A DNA stretch of 64,000 nucleotides from Zavarzinia compransoris (GTDB lineage Bacteria; Pseudomonadota; Alphaproteobacteria; Zavarziniales; Zavarziniaceae). A program made the position numbers and the translations under genes. Under the pieces are notes generated by a model. It was not told where the DNA came from, did not search any database, and worked only from the letters and a program-made list of their open reading frames with translations. The first letter of the stretch is position 1. Each line of letters opens with the position of its first letter. Below are positions 9,053-18,895 of this stretch, piece by piece. The stretch lies in contig NZ_QGLF01000001.1 of the NCBI RefSeq assembly GCF_003173055.1, forward strand, positions 627,085 through 691,084, in the 5' to 3' direction.

Positions 9053-9720
9053 CCGCGCCCGACAGTTTCGGCCAGGTGCTGGGGCACCATTTCGCCGATC
9101 GCAACCTGCTGCTGCGCGCCCTGACCCACAAGAGCTTCGGGGCCGAGACCTCGAACGAGCGGCTGGAATTCCTCGGCGACCGCGTGCTCGGCATGGTCGT
9201 CGCCGAAACCCTTTACGCCGCCCATCCGACCTGGGACGAGGGGGCGCTGGCGGTGCGCCTGAACGGCCTCGTCCGGCGCGAAACCCTGGCGCAGATCGCC
9301 GGCGACATCGGCCTCGGCCGCTTTCTCCGCCTTGCCAAGGGCGAGGAGGAACAGGGCGGCCGGGCCAAGCCGGCGATCCTGGCCGATGCCATGGAGGCGG
9401 TGATCGCCGCCGTCTTCCTGGACGGCGGCCTGCCGGCGGCGCGCGGCGTCGTCGCCCGTCTCTGGGTCGATTATTTCGCCAACCGGGTCTCCCCGCCCAA
9501 GGATGCCAAGACCGCGCTTCAGGAATGGACCGTGGCCCAGGGCCTCGGCCAGCCGCGCTATGAAACGGTCGACCGCAGCGGCCCCGACCATGCGCCGGTC
9601 TTCATCGTCGCCGTGATCCTGCCCGGCGGCGAGACGGCGACGGGAGAAGGCACATCGAAGCGAAACGCCGAACAGGAAGCGGCCAAGGCGCTGATCACGG
9701 CATTGAAGGCAGAACCATGA
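9049..9720 (+). CDS. rnc: ribonuclease III
   Basis: Double-strand RNA endonuclease for rRNA processing and mRNA control, 223 residues. The catalytic domain has the signature NERLEFLGDRVLG with its acidic residues, and the second acidic site in ILADAMEAVIAAVFLDGG. A C-terminal double-strand-RNA-binding domain ends in KRNAEQEAAKALI. The GTG start overlaps the lepB stop and the stop overlaps the era ATG, implying translational coupling of lepB-rnc-era. Confidence 0.96.
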   Translation: MTAPDSFGQVLGHHFADRNLLLRALTHKSFGAETSNERLEFLGDRVLGMVVAETLYAAHPTWDEGALAVRLNGLVRRETLAQIAGDIGLGRFLRLAKGEEEQGGRAKPAILADAMEAVIAAVFLDGGLPAARGVVARLWVDYFANRVSPPKDAKTALQEWTVAQGLGQPRYETVDRSGPDHAPVFIVAVILPGGETATGEGTSKRNAEQEAAKALITALKAEP

Positions 9721-10643
9721 CCGATAACGCCCCTTCGACCGCGGCGGGGGCGCCGACCAGGGCGGGCTTCGTCGCCATCGTCGGCCCGACCAACGCCGGC
9801 AAGTCGACCCTGACCAACCGCCTGGTCGGCACCAAGGTTTCGATCGTCACCCAGAAGGTGCAGACGACGCGCACCCGCGTTACCGGCATCGTTACCCGGG
9901 GAACGGCGCAGATCGTCTTTGTCGATACGCCGGGCGTGTTCTCGCCGCGCCGGCGCCTGGACCGGGCGATGGTGGCGGCGGCCTGGGCCGGGGCCGCGGA
10001 CGCCGATCTCATCGTCGTCGTGGTCGATGCCGAGCGCGGCATCGACGATGCGGTCGAGGCGGTGTGCAAGGGCCTGAAGGACAGCGGGCGCAAGGCCCTG
10101 CTCGCCCTCAACAAGATCGATCTGGTGAAGCGCGAAACCCTGCTCGGCCTCGCCCAGGCGATGAACGAGCGGATCGATTTCGATGCCACCTTCATGATCT
10201 CGGCCTCGGGCGGCGCCGGCTGCGACGATCTGATGGCGGCGATCGAGGCGCGCCTGCCGGAAGGGCCCTGGCTGTTCCCCGAGGACCAGCTGTCCGACCT
10301 GCCGGAACGCATGCTGGCGGCCGAGGTGACGCGGGAGAAGATCTACCTCCGCCTGCACCAGGAATTGCCCTATTCGATCCATGTCGAGACCGAATCGTGG
10401 AAGGAACAGAAGGACGGTTCGGTCCGCATCGAACAGGTGATCTATGTCGAGCGCGACGGCCAGAAGGCGATCGTGCTGGGCAAGCGCGGCGCCACAGCGA
10501 AGATCATCGGCAGCCTGGCGCGCGAGGAACTGGAGGCGATCCTGGGCCGCCGGGTGCACCTGTTCCTTTTCGTCAAGGTCCGGGCCGACTGGGCCAACGA
10601 CCGGGAGCGCTTCGCCGCCATGGGCCTCGACTGGCAGGAATAG
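9717..10643 (+). CDS. era: GTPase Era
   Basis: Ras-like GTPase that binds the 3' end of 16S rRNA and helps 30S ribosome assembly. The 308-residue protein has G1 GPTNAGKS, G3 DTPG, G4 NKID and G5 SASGG, then a KH domain with GKRGATAKIIG. In many alphaproteobacteria recO follows era directly; here recO is 2.8 kb further on, behind three other genes. Start ATG overlaps the rnc stop. Confidence 0.97.
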   Translation: MTDNAPSTAAGAPTRAGFVAIVGPTNAGKSTLTNRLVGTKVSIVTQKVQTTRTRVTGIVTRGTAQIVFVDTPGVFSPRRRLDRAMVAAAWAGAADADLIVVVVDAERGIDDAVEAVCKGLKDSGRKALLALNKIDLVKRETLLGLAQAMNERIDFDATFMISASGGAGCDDLMAAIEARLPEGPWLFPEDQLSDLPERMLAAEVTREKIYLRLHQELPYSIHVETESWKEQKDGSVRIEQVIYVERDGQKAIVLGKRGATAKIIGSLAREELEAILGRRVHLFLFVKVRADWANDRERFAAMGLDWQE

Positions 10644-10708
10644 GGAAGGGCCGTTCGCCCCGGATCGGGTCGGCCGGCTTGACGATTTGTTAACGATACC
10701 GTTACCTG

Positions 10709-10740
10709 CCAGGGCACGGCCGCATCATGCCGTGCCCTGG
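10709..10740. terminator. perfect 12-bp inverted repeat downstream of era
   Basis: CCAGGGCACGGC (10709-10720) and GCCGTGCCCTGG (10729-10740) pair perfectly around an 8-nt loop. The hairpin would be very stable, but no T-run follows. It could end or stabilise the lepB-rnc-era transcript, or act as an operator for the next gene, whose GTG lies 14 bp downstream. Confidence 0.45.
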
Positions 10741-10754
10741 GGATCGGCGGCATC

Positions 10755-11180
10755 GTGGACGACTACGGCCTGTATCTGAAGATTGCCGGCTATGCCGCGG
10801 CCGGCCTGTTCGCGCTGACCCTGCTTTACGGTTTCCTGAAGCAGCCGGATTTCAATATCGTGCCCCGGCGGAAGCGCTTCCGCCAGGTGGCGGTGCCGGG
10901 CCTGATTGTCGCCGAGGTGATGGAGGGCCTGCGCCACCCGCCGCGCCAATACCAGATTTATCAATATGATGCCGACCGCGGCCTGATCGTCTACAGCGAC
11001 GGGCCCGGCCTGTTTTCACTCGGCGCCTTCTACCCCATCTATGTCGATCCCTCGCAGATGGGCGTGCTGATCACCCTGGCGATCGAGCCGCGCACCCCGA
11101 TCGTCGGCCCCTGGGCGACCCAGCGCCTGCGCCGGCTGCAACGGGTGGTGATCCAGCTGGTGGGCGGGGGGCCGATCTGA
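10755..11180 (+). CDS. membrane-anchored hypothetical protein
   Basis: A 141-residue protein from GTG at 10755. One hydrophobic helix near the N-terminus (about residues 8-27) is followed by a basic stretch (VPRRKRFRQ) and a soluble domain ending in a positively charged amphipathic tail. No family recognised. The start codon sits 14 bp after a strong 12-bp inverted repeat. Confidence 0.6.
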   Translation: MDDYGLYLKIAGYAAAGLFALTLLYGFLKQPDFNIVPRRKRFRQVAVPGLIVAEVMEGLRHPPRQYQIYQYDADRGLIVYSDGPGLFSLGAFYPIYVDPSQMGVLITLAIEPRTPIVGPWATQRLRRLQRVVIQLVGGGPI

Positions 11181-11276
11181 GGCCCGTGCAGGGCAGGGCG
11201 GCGGAATCGGGGGGCTGTTTCCCGGCCGTTGCGGGCGGCATGCTACCGGTCCTCGAAGTGGCCGGGAGGTTGGCGC

Positions 11277-12263
11277 ATGACCCTGTTCTCGATTCTGGAC
11301 CTTGCGCCGGTCTGCGTCGGCCAGGAGACGGGGGATGCGCTGCGCCACGCCCGCGATCTCGCCGCCCATGCCGAGGCCTGGGGCTACAACCGCTATTGGA
11401 TGGCGGAACATCACAATATGGTCGGCATCGCCAGCGCGGCGACCTCGGTCGCGCTTGCCTATGTCGCCGAAGGCACCAGGACCATCCGCCTCGGCGCCGG
11501 CGGGGTGATGCTGCCCAACCATTCGCCCCTGGTCATCGCGGAGCAGTTCGGCACTCTGGCGGCGCTTTATCCCGGGCGGATCGACCTCGGCCTCGGGCGG
11601 GCGCCGGGCACGGACCAGCGCACCCTGCGCGCCCTGCGCCGCCATCCCGACAGCGCCGACAATTTCCCCCAGGACGTGCTCGAACTCCAGGCCCTGTTCG
11701 CCGCCCCGGCGCCGGGGCAGGCGGTGCAGGCGGTGCCGGGGGCGGGGCTTCAGGTGCCCTTGTGGATTCTCGGCTCCTCCACCTTCGGGGCGCAGCTTGC
11801 GGCCATGCTGGGCCTGCCCTATGCCTTCGCCTCGCATTTCGCGCCGGAGTCACTGCTGCCCGCCCTCGACCTCTACCGCAGCCGCTTCGAGGCGTCGGGC
11901 CAGTCGGCAAAGCCCCATGCCATGGCCGGGGTCAATGTCTTCGCCGCCGAGACGGACGAGGCGGGGCGCCGCCTCTTCACCTCGGCGCAGCAGGCCTTCA
12001 CCAATATGGTGCGCGGCACCCGGGGCAAGCTGCAGGCGCCGATCGACGATATCGACCTCTACTGGTCCCCGGTCGAGAAGCGCCAGGCGTCGCGCATGTT
12101 GACCTATTCCTTCGCCGGCAGCGCCGAGACGGTGCGCCGCGGCCTCGAAGCCTTCATCGAGATGACCGGGGTCGACGAGATCATGGTCGCCTCGGCGATC
12201 TACGACCACGAGGCGCGGCTGCGCTCCTACGAGATCCTGGCCGGGATCATGGCCCGGCTTTAG
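11277..12263 (+). CDS. luciferase-like (LLM class) flavin-dependent oxidoreductase
   Basis: Flavin-dependent monooxygenase-type protein of the luciferase-like superfamily, 328 residues from ATG at 11277 with GGGAGG upstream. Typical segments are RYWMAEHHN near residue 40, [16 protein letters not shown] and [27 protein letters not shown], the pattern of the YhbW-like subgroup. The substrate is unknown. It is convergent with coaA, overlapping its stop by 4 bp. Confidence 0.9.
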   Translation: MTLFSILDLAPVCVGQETGDALRHARDLAAHAEAWGYNRYWMAEHHNMVGIASAATSVALAYVAEGTRTIRLGAGGVMLPNHSPLVIAEQFGTLAALYPGRIDLGLGRAPGTDQRTLRALRRHPDSADNFPQDVLELQALFAAPAPGQAVQAVPGAGLQVPLWILGSSTFGAQLAAMLGLPYAFASHFAPESLLPALDLYRSRFEASGQSAKPHAMAGVNVFAAETDEAGRRLFTSAQQAFTNMVRGTRGKLQAPIDDIDLYWSPVEKRQASRMLTYSFAGSAETVRRGLEAFIEMTGVDEIMVASAIYDHEARLRSYEILAGIMARL

Positions 12264-13216
12264 AGCTTGCGCAGGGCCACCGATTCCACCCGGTGGTCCA
12301 GCCCCTTCTTCAGGATCAGGTCGGCGCGGAAGCGGGCGGGGCGGATGTTCTCGACCAGGTTGCGCTCGTTGATCCGGGTCCAGATCGAGAGCGCGGTATC
12401 CCGCGCCTCGTCGTCCGACAGGGTGGCATAGCGGCCGAAATAGGAATTGGGATCGCGGAACGCGGTCTGGCGGAAGTTCAGGAAGCGGGCGATGTACCAG
12501 TCGCGGATGATCTCGGTCTCGGCATCGACATAGATCGAGAAGTCGAAGAAGTCCGAGGCGAAGATGACGTCGTCGAGCCCGGGGGCCGTATTCACCTGAA
12601 GGACGTTCAGCCCCTCGACGATCAGGATGTCCGGCTGGTTGATCACCTGATGCTCGCCCGGCACGATGTCGTAGACGATATGGCTGTAGACCGGCGCCTT
12701 CACGTTGTGCTTGCCCGCCTTCACATTGGCGAGGAAATTCAGCAGGGTGCGGACGTCATAGCTTTCGGGGAAGCCCTTGCGCTCCATCAGGCCGCGCTTG
12801 CGCAGCACCTGATTCGAATGCAGGAAACCGTCGGTCGAGATCAGTTCCACGTTCGGATGCGACGGCCAGCGCGCCAGCAGCGAGCGGAGAATGCGGGCGG
12901 ACGTGCTCTTGCCGACCGAAACCGACCCCGCCAGCCCGATGATATAGGGCACTTTCGCCGGCACCGTGCCGAGGAAGCGGAAGGTGGAGCGGTAAAGCTC
13001 GATCGTGTTCGAGACGTGAAGGTTCAGCAGGCGGGACAGGGGCAGGTAGATATCCGCCACCTCGTCCAACGAGATCATCTCGTCGGCGCCGCGCAATTGC
13101 AGCAGGTCGTTCGGGGAAAGGGTCATGGGCGTATCCGCCCGGTGCGCCCGCCATTCCTCGCGATCGAACAAGGTGAAGCGCTGTTCGATCGAGGGTTTCA
13201 ACTTGACCTCGGGCAT
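12260..13216 (-). CDS. coaA: type I pantothenate kinase
   Basis: Phosphorylates pantothenate, the first and regulated step of coenzyme A synthesis. From ATG at 13216 it is 318 residues, the standard CoaA length. Visible: P-loop GSVSVGKST, the STDGFLHSN segment, RKGFPESYD, and IVEGLNVLQ. An in-frame extension to 13357 crosses a tandem repeat and is unlike CoaA, so it is left out. Divergent from recO across a 200-bp gap. Confidence 0.96.
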   Translation of the reverse strand: MPEVKLKPSIEQRFTLFDREEWRAHRADTPMTLSPNDLLQLRGADEMISLDEVADIYLPLSRLLNLHVSNTIELYRSTFRFLGTVPAKVPYIIGLAGSVSVGKSTSARILRSLLARWPSHPNVELISTDGFLHSNQVLRKRGLMERKGFPESYDVRTLLNFLANVKAGKHNVKAPVYSHIVYDIVPGEHQVINQPDILIVEGLNVLQVNTAPGLDDVIFASDFFDFSIYVDAETEIIRDWYIARFLNFRQTAFRDPNSYFGRYATLSDDEARDTALSIWTRINERNLVENIRPARFRADLILKKGLDHRVESVALRKL

Positions 13217-13254
13217 GATGTGCCGACCCTTGCAGTCCTGGCCCCTGTAGACCT

Positions 13255-13288
13255 GAGCGCCCCTGAATCTGGAGCGCCCCTGAATCTG
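13255..13288. repeat. 17-bp tandem duplication upstream of coaA
   Basis: GAGCGCCCCTGAATCTG occurs twice head to tail (13255-13271 and 13272-13288) in the 5' leader of coaA. A shorter related piece, GCCCCTGTAGACCTG, precedes it. Probably a slippage duplication; no function assigned. Confidence 0.85.
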
Positions 13289-13416
13289 GGAAACGCGTCG
13301 ATTTCCGCATCGCAGCGCTTCCTCTCGTTGGCACGGTGATACCACGCTGATCCCCATGGAAAAAGCCCGGTTGAAACAATATTGTCGCCTTCCCGCGCAA
13401 CCGACGGCAGGTATCG

Positions 13417-14148
13417 ATGGATTGGCGTGACCGCGGCATCGTCCTCGCCGTGCGGCCGTTGGGGGAACGGGATGCCGTATTGTCCCTGTTCACGCGCGAC
13501 CACGGCCGCCATCCCGGCCTGGTCCGGGGCGGGGCGGGGCGGCGCCTGACCCCCCTGCTGCAACCGGGCAACGAGCTTCATGCGGTCTGGCGGGCGCGGC
13601 TATCCGATCACCTGGGCACCTATGGTCTCGAGCCGGGGGCGGCGCATGGCGCCCAGGCCCTCGATTCCGCGCGGAAACTGGCGGCGCTCAGCGCCGTCTG
13701 CGCCGTGCTCGAAACCGCGCTGCCGGAACGCGAGGTCCACGCCCGCCTGTTCGACGGGCTGGAGGTCTTCCTTCAGGTGCTGGCGGCGGACGGGCCCTAT
13801 GCCGCCCTGCTGGTCCGCCTGGAACTGGAAGTGCTGGCCGATCTCGGCTTCGGGCTGGACCTCGGGGCCTGTGCGGTGACCGGGGCGACCGCCGGCCTGA
13901 CCCATGTCTCGCCCCGGACCGGGCGGGCGGTCTCGGCCGCGGCGGCGGCACCCTATGGCGACCGGTTGCTGCGCCTGCCCGCGTTTCTCGCCGGGGGCGG
14001 GGCGGCGGACCCGGGCGAGATCGCGGACGGCCTGGCCCTGACCGGCCATTTCCTGGAACGTCATGTCCTGGCCCCCCAGGGGCGGGGGCTGCCGGCGGCG
14101 CGGATCCGCCTTGCCAGCCTCTTGGGTTCGGGGCCCGCCATCTGCTAG
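13417..14148 (+). CDS. recO: DNA repair protein RecO
   Basis: Recombination mediator that helps RecR load RecA on SSB-coated single-strand DNA. The 243-residue protein begins [17 protein letters not shown], the typical OB-fold start, followed by the helical domain with FDGLEVFLQ and [22 protein letters not shown]. The zinc-finger cysteines of some RecO proteins are reduced here: only one Cys remains in the ACAVTG region. parC begins 10 bp after the stop. Confidence 0.92.
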   Translation: MDWRDRGIVLAVRPLGERDAVLSLFTRDHGRHPGLVRGGAGRRLTPLLQPGNELHAVWRARLSDHLGTYGLEPGAAHGAQALDSARKLAALSAVCAVLETALPEREVHARLFDGLEVFLQVLAADGPYAALLVRLELEVLADLGFGLDLGACAVTGATAGLTHVSPRTGRAVSAAAAAPYGDRLLRLPAFLAGGGAADPGEIADGLALTGHFLERHVLAPQGRGLPAARIRLASLLGSGPAIC

Positions 14149-14158
14149 GGTCTGGGCC

Positions 14159-16384
14159 ATGACGGACATGACCTTCGATTCCGGCGAGATTCGCGACGTC
14201 TCGCTGGCCAATGCGCTGGGCGAGCGCTATCTCGCCTATGCCCTGTCGACCATCATGGCGCGCTCCCTGCCGGATGTGCGGGACGGCCTGAAGCCGGTGC
14301 ACCGCCGCCTGCTCTTCGCCATGCGGCAGCTGAAGCTGGACCCGAAGTCCGGCTACAAGAAATGCGCCCGCGTGGTCGGCGACGTCATGGGCAAGTTCCA
14401 TCCCCATGGCGACCAGTCGATCTATGACGCCTTGGTGCGCCTCGCCCAGGATTTCGCCGTCCGCTATCCGCTGATCGACGGCCAGGGCAATTTCGGCAAT
14501 GTCGACGGCGATAACCCGGCGGCCATGCGCTATACCGAGGCGCGGCTGACCCGGATCGCCGAACTGATGCTGGCCGATATCGACGAGGACACAGTCGATT
14601 TCCGCGCCACCTATGACGGCGAGGACAAGGAGCCGGTGGTCCTGCCCGCCGCCTTCCCGAACCTGCTGGCGAATGGCGCGCAAGGGATCGCGGTCGGCAT
14701 GGCGACGTCGATCCCGCCGCATAATATCGGCGAATTATGCGCCGCCATCTCCCACCTGATCGCCCGGCCCGACGCACCCGTTGACGAGATCGTCGCCCTG
14801 GTCCCCGGCCCGGATTTCCCGACCGGCGGCATCCTGGTCGAACCCGCCGCCTCGATCCGCGAAGCCTATGCCACCGGCAGGGGCTCGTTCCGCCTGCGCT
14901 CGCGCTGGCACAAGGAAGAGGGCAGCCGTGGCATCTGGAATGTCGTCGTCACCGAGATTCCCTATCAGGTGCCGAAATCGCGCCTGATCGAGAAGATCGC
15001 CGAACTGATCGAGCAGAAGAAACTGCCCGTCCTCGAAGACGTGCGCGACGAATCGACCGATGAGGTGCGCATCGTCCTGGTCCCGCGCAGCCGCAACGTC
15101 GAACCCGAACTGCTGATGGAGGGGTTGTTCAAGCTCTCGGACCTCGAGGTCCGGGTGTCCTTGAACCTGAACGTGCTCGACGGCGGGCAGAAGCCCCGGG
15201 TGCTGAGCCTGAAGGAAGCCCTGCAAGCCTTCATCGACCACCGGATCGAGGTGGTGGTGCGCCGCGCCAACCACCGGCTGCGCGAGATCGCGCACCGGCT
15301 GGAAATCCTCGGCGGCTATCTGATCGCCTATCTGAACCTCGACGAGGTGATCCGCATCATCCGCGAGGAGGATCACCCGAAGCCCGCCCTGATGGCCCGC
15401 TTCGAACTGACCGATGTCCAGGCCGAGGCGATCCTCAACATGCGCCTGCGCTCCCTGCGGAAGCTCGAGGAATTCGAGATCCGCAAGGAACACGACGGTC
15501 TTCTCAAGGAACGCGCCGACCTGGAAAAGCTGGTGGCCGAACCCGCCCGCCAGCGGAAGGCCGTCGCCAAGGGCATTGCCGAGATCGCCCGGGAATTCGG
15601 CCCGGACAGCCCGCTCGGCAAGCGCCGCAGCAGCTTCGCCGAGGCGCCCCAGGCGGTCGACCTGCCCTCGACCGCCTTCATCGAGCGCGAGCCGATCACC
15701 GTCGTCTGTTCCGCCAAGGGCTGGATCCGGGCGCTGAAGGGCCATGTCGAAAGCGACGCCGACATCCGCTTCAAGGAAGGCGACCACGGCCGCTTCATGA
15801 TCAAGGCAGAGACCACGGACAAGCTCCTGGTCTTCGCCACCAATGGTCGTTTCTTTACGCTGGGCTGCGACAAGCTGCCCGGCGGGCGCGGCCATGGCGA
15901 GCCGATCCGCCTGATGGTCGATCTCGGCAACGACCAGGACATCGTCGCCATGTTCGTGCACAGGCCGGGGGCAAAGCTGCTGCTGGCCGCCAGCGACGGC
16001 CGCGGCTTCATCGCCCTCGAAGACGACGTGATCGCCCAGACCCGGACCGGCAAGCAGGTGCTGAACCCGGCCGAAGGGGCGGAGGCCGTGGTCTGCCGCC
16101 GCACCGGCGGCGACAGTGTCGCGGTCATCGGCGAGAACCGCAAAATGCTGGTCTTCCCCCTGTCGGAAGTGCCGGAAATGGCCCGCGGCCGCGGCGTCAC
16201 CTTGCAGAAGTACAAGGACGGCGGCCTCGGCGACGTCACCACCTTCACGCTGGCCCAGGGCCTGTCCTGGCCCTATGGCAGCGGCGTGAAGACCGAGACC
16301 AACCTCGCCGACTGGCAGGGCAGCCGGGGCGGGGCAGGGCGGCTGGCCCCGCGCGGCTTCCCCAAGGCGAATAAATTCGCCTAA
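14159..16384 (+). CDS. parC: DNA topoisomerase IV subunit A
   Basis: Type IIA topoisomerase subunit that cuts and rejoins DNA to decatenate chromosomes with ParE. The 741-residue protein has the catalytic Tyr in [10 protein letters not shown] and the N-terminal [15 protein letters not shown]. In the quinolone-pocket segment [10 protein letters not shown], Gln takes the place of the Ser83-equivalent while the Asp87-equivalent is kept. I believe this is usual in alphaproteobacterial ParC and do not infer resistance. Its short C-terminal pinwheel domain supports ParC rather than GyrA. Starts 10 bp after recO. Confidence 0.95.
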   Translation: MTDMTFDSGEIRDVSLANALGERYLAYALSTIMARSLPDVRDGLKPVHRRLLFAMRQLKLDPKSGYKKCARVVGDVMGKFHPHGDQSIYDALVRLAQDFAVRYPLIDGQGNFGNVDGDNPAAMRYTEARLTRIAELMLADIDEDTVDFRATYDGEDKEPVVLPAAFPNLLANGAQGIAVGMATSIPPHNIGELCAAISHLIARPDAPVDEIVALVPGPDFPTGGILVEPAASIREAYATGRGSFRLRSRWHKEEGSRGIWNVVVTEIPYQVPKSRLIEKIAELIEQKKLPVLEDVRDESTDEVRIVLVPRSRNVEPELLMEGLFKLSDLEVRVSLNLNVLDGGQKPRVLSLKEALQAFIDHRIEVVVRRANHRLREIAHRLEILGGYLIAYLNLDEVIRIIREEDHPKPALMARFELTDVQAEAILNMRLRSLRKLEEFEIRKEHDGLLKERADLEKLVAEPARQRKAVAKGIAEIAREFGPDSPLGKRRSSFAEAPQAVDLPSTAFIEREPITVVCSAKGWIRALKGHVESDADIRFKEGDHGRFMIKAETTDKLLVFATNGRFFTLGCDKLPGGRGHGEPIRLMVDLGNDQDIVAMFVHRPGAKLLLAASDGRGFIALEDDVIAQTRTGKQVLNPAEGAEAVVCRRTGGDSVAVIGENRKMLVFPLSEVPEMARGRGVTLQKYKDGGLGDVTTFTLAQGLSWPYGSGVKTETNLADWQGSRGGAGRLAPRGFPKANKFA

Positions 16385-17292
16385 CCGCTGGTCAGCCGGC
16401 GTGAGAGGGCATGCAGGGCGCGGCCGAGATCGGCCCGCCGGGCGAGCGGATCATGGGGCGCCAGCCGCCCCGTGAATTCGACGTAGCTGCCCGAGGGATA
16501 GGCCGCGGGCGCCAGCACCAGCCGGTCGACCAGCGCCGCCGCCGATCCCGCGGCGCTGCTCACCCCCGGAACGACAGGGCGCAGCAAGGGCAGCAGGCGG
16601 CGTCAGGCCAGGCGCTCGATGGCCGAGCGCTCCCGCGCCAGGTCCGTCCCCGGCATCAGGCCCGGGTCGAAGGCATAGAAGCGCGCCTGTTCCGGCGGCA
16701 CCCGCGCCGCCATGTCCAGGGCGTGGAGAATGGCGCAGAGCTTGCCGGTCGCATAGCGGTCCATGCCCGCCTGCCTGTTCCCCGCCGGGCGGCTGAGCCT
16801 CCCTGCCGCGACCGCCTCCGCAGTGTCGAAATCGGCGCCGCGGAAACCGAACAGCCGGGCCAGCCGGTCCGCCGGATTATGGGTGCCGCTGCCGATAGTG
16901 ACGACCACGCCCCCGGGGTCGAGCGCGGGCAGCAGGCGCTCGACCAGGGCGAAATGGCCGAGGTGGTTGACGGCGAAACTCTCGTCCACCCCGTCCGCGG
17001 TCTGGCGCTGGGGGCCGATCAATTGCAGGCCGGCATTGCAGATCAGCCCGGCGATCCCGCCCCCGTCCGCCAGCACCTGCCCGGCGAAGGCCCGGACCGA
17101 GGCCAGCGTGCCGAGGTCGAGGGGCAGCACCTCCAACCGCCCCGCCGGGACCAGGGCGCGCAGGGCCGCCGCCCGCTCGGGCCGGCGGGCGCCGGCGATC
17201 AGCCGGGCCTCGGTCCGTGCCGCCAGCCGGGCGGCGACATGAAGGCCGAGGCCGGCGGTCGCGCCGGTCAGGACATAGGTCGGTCGGGTCAC
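16381..17292 (-). pseudogene. short-chain dehydrogenase interrupted by an in-frame TGA
   Basis: NAD(P)-dependent SDR of the retinol-dehydrogenase-like group. GTG at 17292 follows a strong GGAGGGAG site. It reads LTGATAGLGLHVAARL, then LICNAG and YATGK (the catalytic Tyr/Lys), and stops at TGA 16603-16605 after 229 residues. The same frame continues past the stop for 73 more residues (RRLLPLLRPVVPG... to 16381), matching the C-terminal region usual in such SDRs. One TGG-to-TGA change (Trp at codon 230) would explain it. The catalytic core is complete, so a shortened protein might keep partial activity. It follows the marR gene and a palindromic site. Confidence 0.8.
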
Positions 17293-17327
17293 GGTCGCTC
17301 CCTCCTCACGGCAATGGCGAGGGGTAT

Positions 17328-17348
17328 ATTATACGAAGATCGTATAAT
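17328..17348. promoter_or_regulatory. 21-bp palindrome between marR and the SDR gene, probable MarR operator
   Basis: ATTATACGA (17328-17336) and TCGTATAAT (17340-17348) are perfect inverted arms around AGA. The site lies 36 bp before the SDR start and overlaps the marR stop codon. MarR dimers bind such AT-rich palindromes, so it probably controls the SDR gene. Confidence 0.6.
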
Positions 17349-17785
17349 TATCCTATCGTATTGACGATTTTCTCGATCGCCGCGATCAGGGCTGCCCGTT
17401 CCTGGCTTTCGAGGCTCGACAGCATCAGCCGGCAATGGTCGTTCTGGGTCTCGACGATGGCCTCGACCCTGGCCTTTCCGGCGGCCGAAAGATCGAGCCG
17501 GACGATGCGCCGGTTGCTTTCGACGCGCTGGCGGGTGGCCAGGCCCTGGCGCACCAGCCGGTCGACGAGGGCGGACGTGGTGGTGGCGACGACGCCCAGA
17601 TGCTGCCCGACCGCGGTGGCGGTACAGCCCGGCCGGGCGGCGATGAATTGCAGCGCCTGCACGTCGATCGGATTGAGACGGTGCTCGGGGGTGCCGGCTG
17701 CCGCCTCGGCGATCTTGAAGCGGCGGATCAGGCCGTCGATGCCGAGGCGAAGGGCATCGATCTGGGGCGCGGTCGGGTCGGTCAT
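17348..17785 (-). CDS. MarR family transcriptional regulator
   Basis: Winged-helix dimeric repressor, 145 residues from ATG at 17785. The DNA-binding core is visible as [23 protein letters not shown], then [21 protein letters not shown] with the wing [17 protein letters not shown] 9+3+9 palindrome overlaps its stop codon and precedes the same-strand SDR gene, the likely target. The ligand is unknown. The upstream in-frame extension to 18022 is antisense to the EamA gene and not used. Confidence 0.9.
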   Translation of the reverse strand: MTDPTAPQIDALRLGIDGLIRRFKIAEAAAGTPEHRLNPIDVQALQFIAARPGCTATAVGQHLGVVATTTSALVDRLVRQGLATRQRVESNRRIVRLDLSAAGKARVEAIVETQNDHCRLMLSSLESQERAALIAAIEKIVNTIG

Positions 17786-17909
17786 GCACGGACAGTACGA
17801 AACCTGGACGATCTGCGAAAGACCGCCGCGCATGGCCGCATTGCGCGGCAGCCGTTTGTGAAACAGAGGCCGCTTCGGCAGGCTGGCGAGCCATCGAAAG
17901 TGTCCCGGA

Positions 17910-18815
17910 ATGACCACCGCCACCACCGCCGACAGCCAAGTCCAGGCCCGCGACGCTGTCGCCGGCATCCTGTGGATGGTGCTGGCCGTCTTCATCTTCA
18001 TCGGCATGGACGCGCTCGCCAAATGGCAGGCGGAGCGCTATCACGTCGCCCAGCTCGTCTTTTTCCGCTCGACCTTCGGCCTGTTCGTCGTGCTGCCCTT
18101 CCTGCTGCACGGCACGGGCTTGCGGGCGAAATTGAAATCCAGGCGGCTGGGGCTGCATTTCGTCCGGGCGGCGGTCGGCACGATCTCGCTTTTCGCCTTC
18201 TTCCTTGCCTATCAGAAGCTGGCGCTGGCCGATGTCATCGCGCTGTCCTTCATCAGCCCCTTGCTGATGACGGCGCTGTCGGTGCCGCTGCTGGGCGAGA
18301 CGGTGGGCTGGCGGCGCTGGACGGCGATCGGGGTCGGCTTTCTCGGCGTCCTCGTCATGGTCCAGCCGGGCGGTGGCCTGTTCAGCGCCTATGCCCTGCT
18401 GCCGCTGGCCGGCGCCTTCACCTATGCCCTGGTCGGGGTGACCATCCGGGTGCTGTCCCGGACCGAGGAGCCGGCGACCATCGTGTTCTTCTTCGGCCTG
18501 TTTTCCAGCGTCACCGCCTGCCTGTTCCTGCCCTTCGTCTGGGTGACGCCGGCGGACCTGACCGACTGGGCGGGCCAGATCGGCATCGGCTTGATCGGCG
18601 GGCTGGCGCAATTGGCGATGACGACGGCATTCCGCCGGGCGCCTGTTTCCGTGGTCTCGCCCTTCGAATATACCGGGATCGTCTGGGGGGTTGCGATCGG
18701 CTTCGCCTTCTGGGGCGAATTGCCGTCGCTTGCGGTCTGGGCCGGCTGCGGGCTGGTCGTCGGCTCCGGCCTTTATATCCTGCACCGCGAGGCCAGCCTT
18801 GCCCGCCGGGGCTGA
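17910..18815 (+). CDS. EamA/DMT family transporter
   Basis: Ten-helix inner-membrane transporter of the drug/metabolite superfamily (301 residues) made of two EamA repeats. The first spans about residues 15-145 (with FFRSTFGLF, then [16 protein letters not shown]) and the second about 160-295 ([25 protein letters not shown]). Substrate unknown. Divergent from marR, 124 bp apart; phnC starts 80 bp downstream. Confidence 0.9.
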   Translation: MTTATTADSQVQARDAVAGILWMVLAVFIFIGMDALAKWQAERYHVAQLVFFRSTFGLFVVLPFLLHGTGLRAKLKSRRLGLHFVRAAVGTISLFAFFLAYQKLALADVIALSFISPLLMTALSVPLLGETVGWRRWTAIGVGFLGVLVMVQPGGGLFSAYALLPLAGAFTYALVGVTIRVLSRTEEPATIVFFFGLFSSVTACLFLPFVWVTPADLTDWAGQIGIGLIGGLAQLAMTTAFRRAPVSVVSPFEYTGIVWGVAIGFAFWGELPSLAVWAGCGLVVGSGLYILHREASLARRG

Positions 18816-18829
18816 CATCAAACCTTAAC
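18812..18829 (+). promoter_or_regulatory. weak candidate Pho box upstream of phnC
   Basis: CTGACAT (18812-18818), four bases, then CCTTAAC (18823-18829) resembles the 7+4+7 direct-repeat layout of PhoB sites: 6 of 7 and 4 of 7 positions against CTGTCAT/CTGTCAC. It overlaps the stop of the EamA gene and lies 66 bp before phnC. Biologically sensible, but weak by sequence. Confidence 0.3.
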
Positions 18830-18895
18830 TCAAGCGCAACGGACAGGTCACCGGCGGCTGCTATCGAACCCCCAAGAGCACTTGCGGGGTTGGGT

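Noticed and set aside
14390-14450. Quinolone-resistance change in ParC (Gln at the Ser83-equivalent)
   Set aside because: I believe GDQSIYD is the ordinary form in alphaproteobacterial ParC, so it is not evidence of acquired resistance.
16603-16605. TGA as selenocysteine codon in the SDR gene
   Set aside because: No catalytic role is expected at this position, which aligns with a Trp-like site, and no SECIS-like hairpin follows directly; a nonsense change is simpler.
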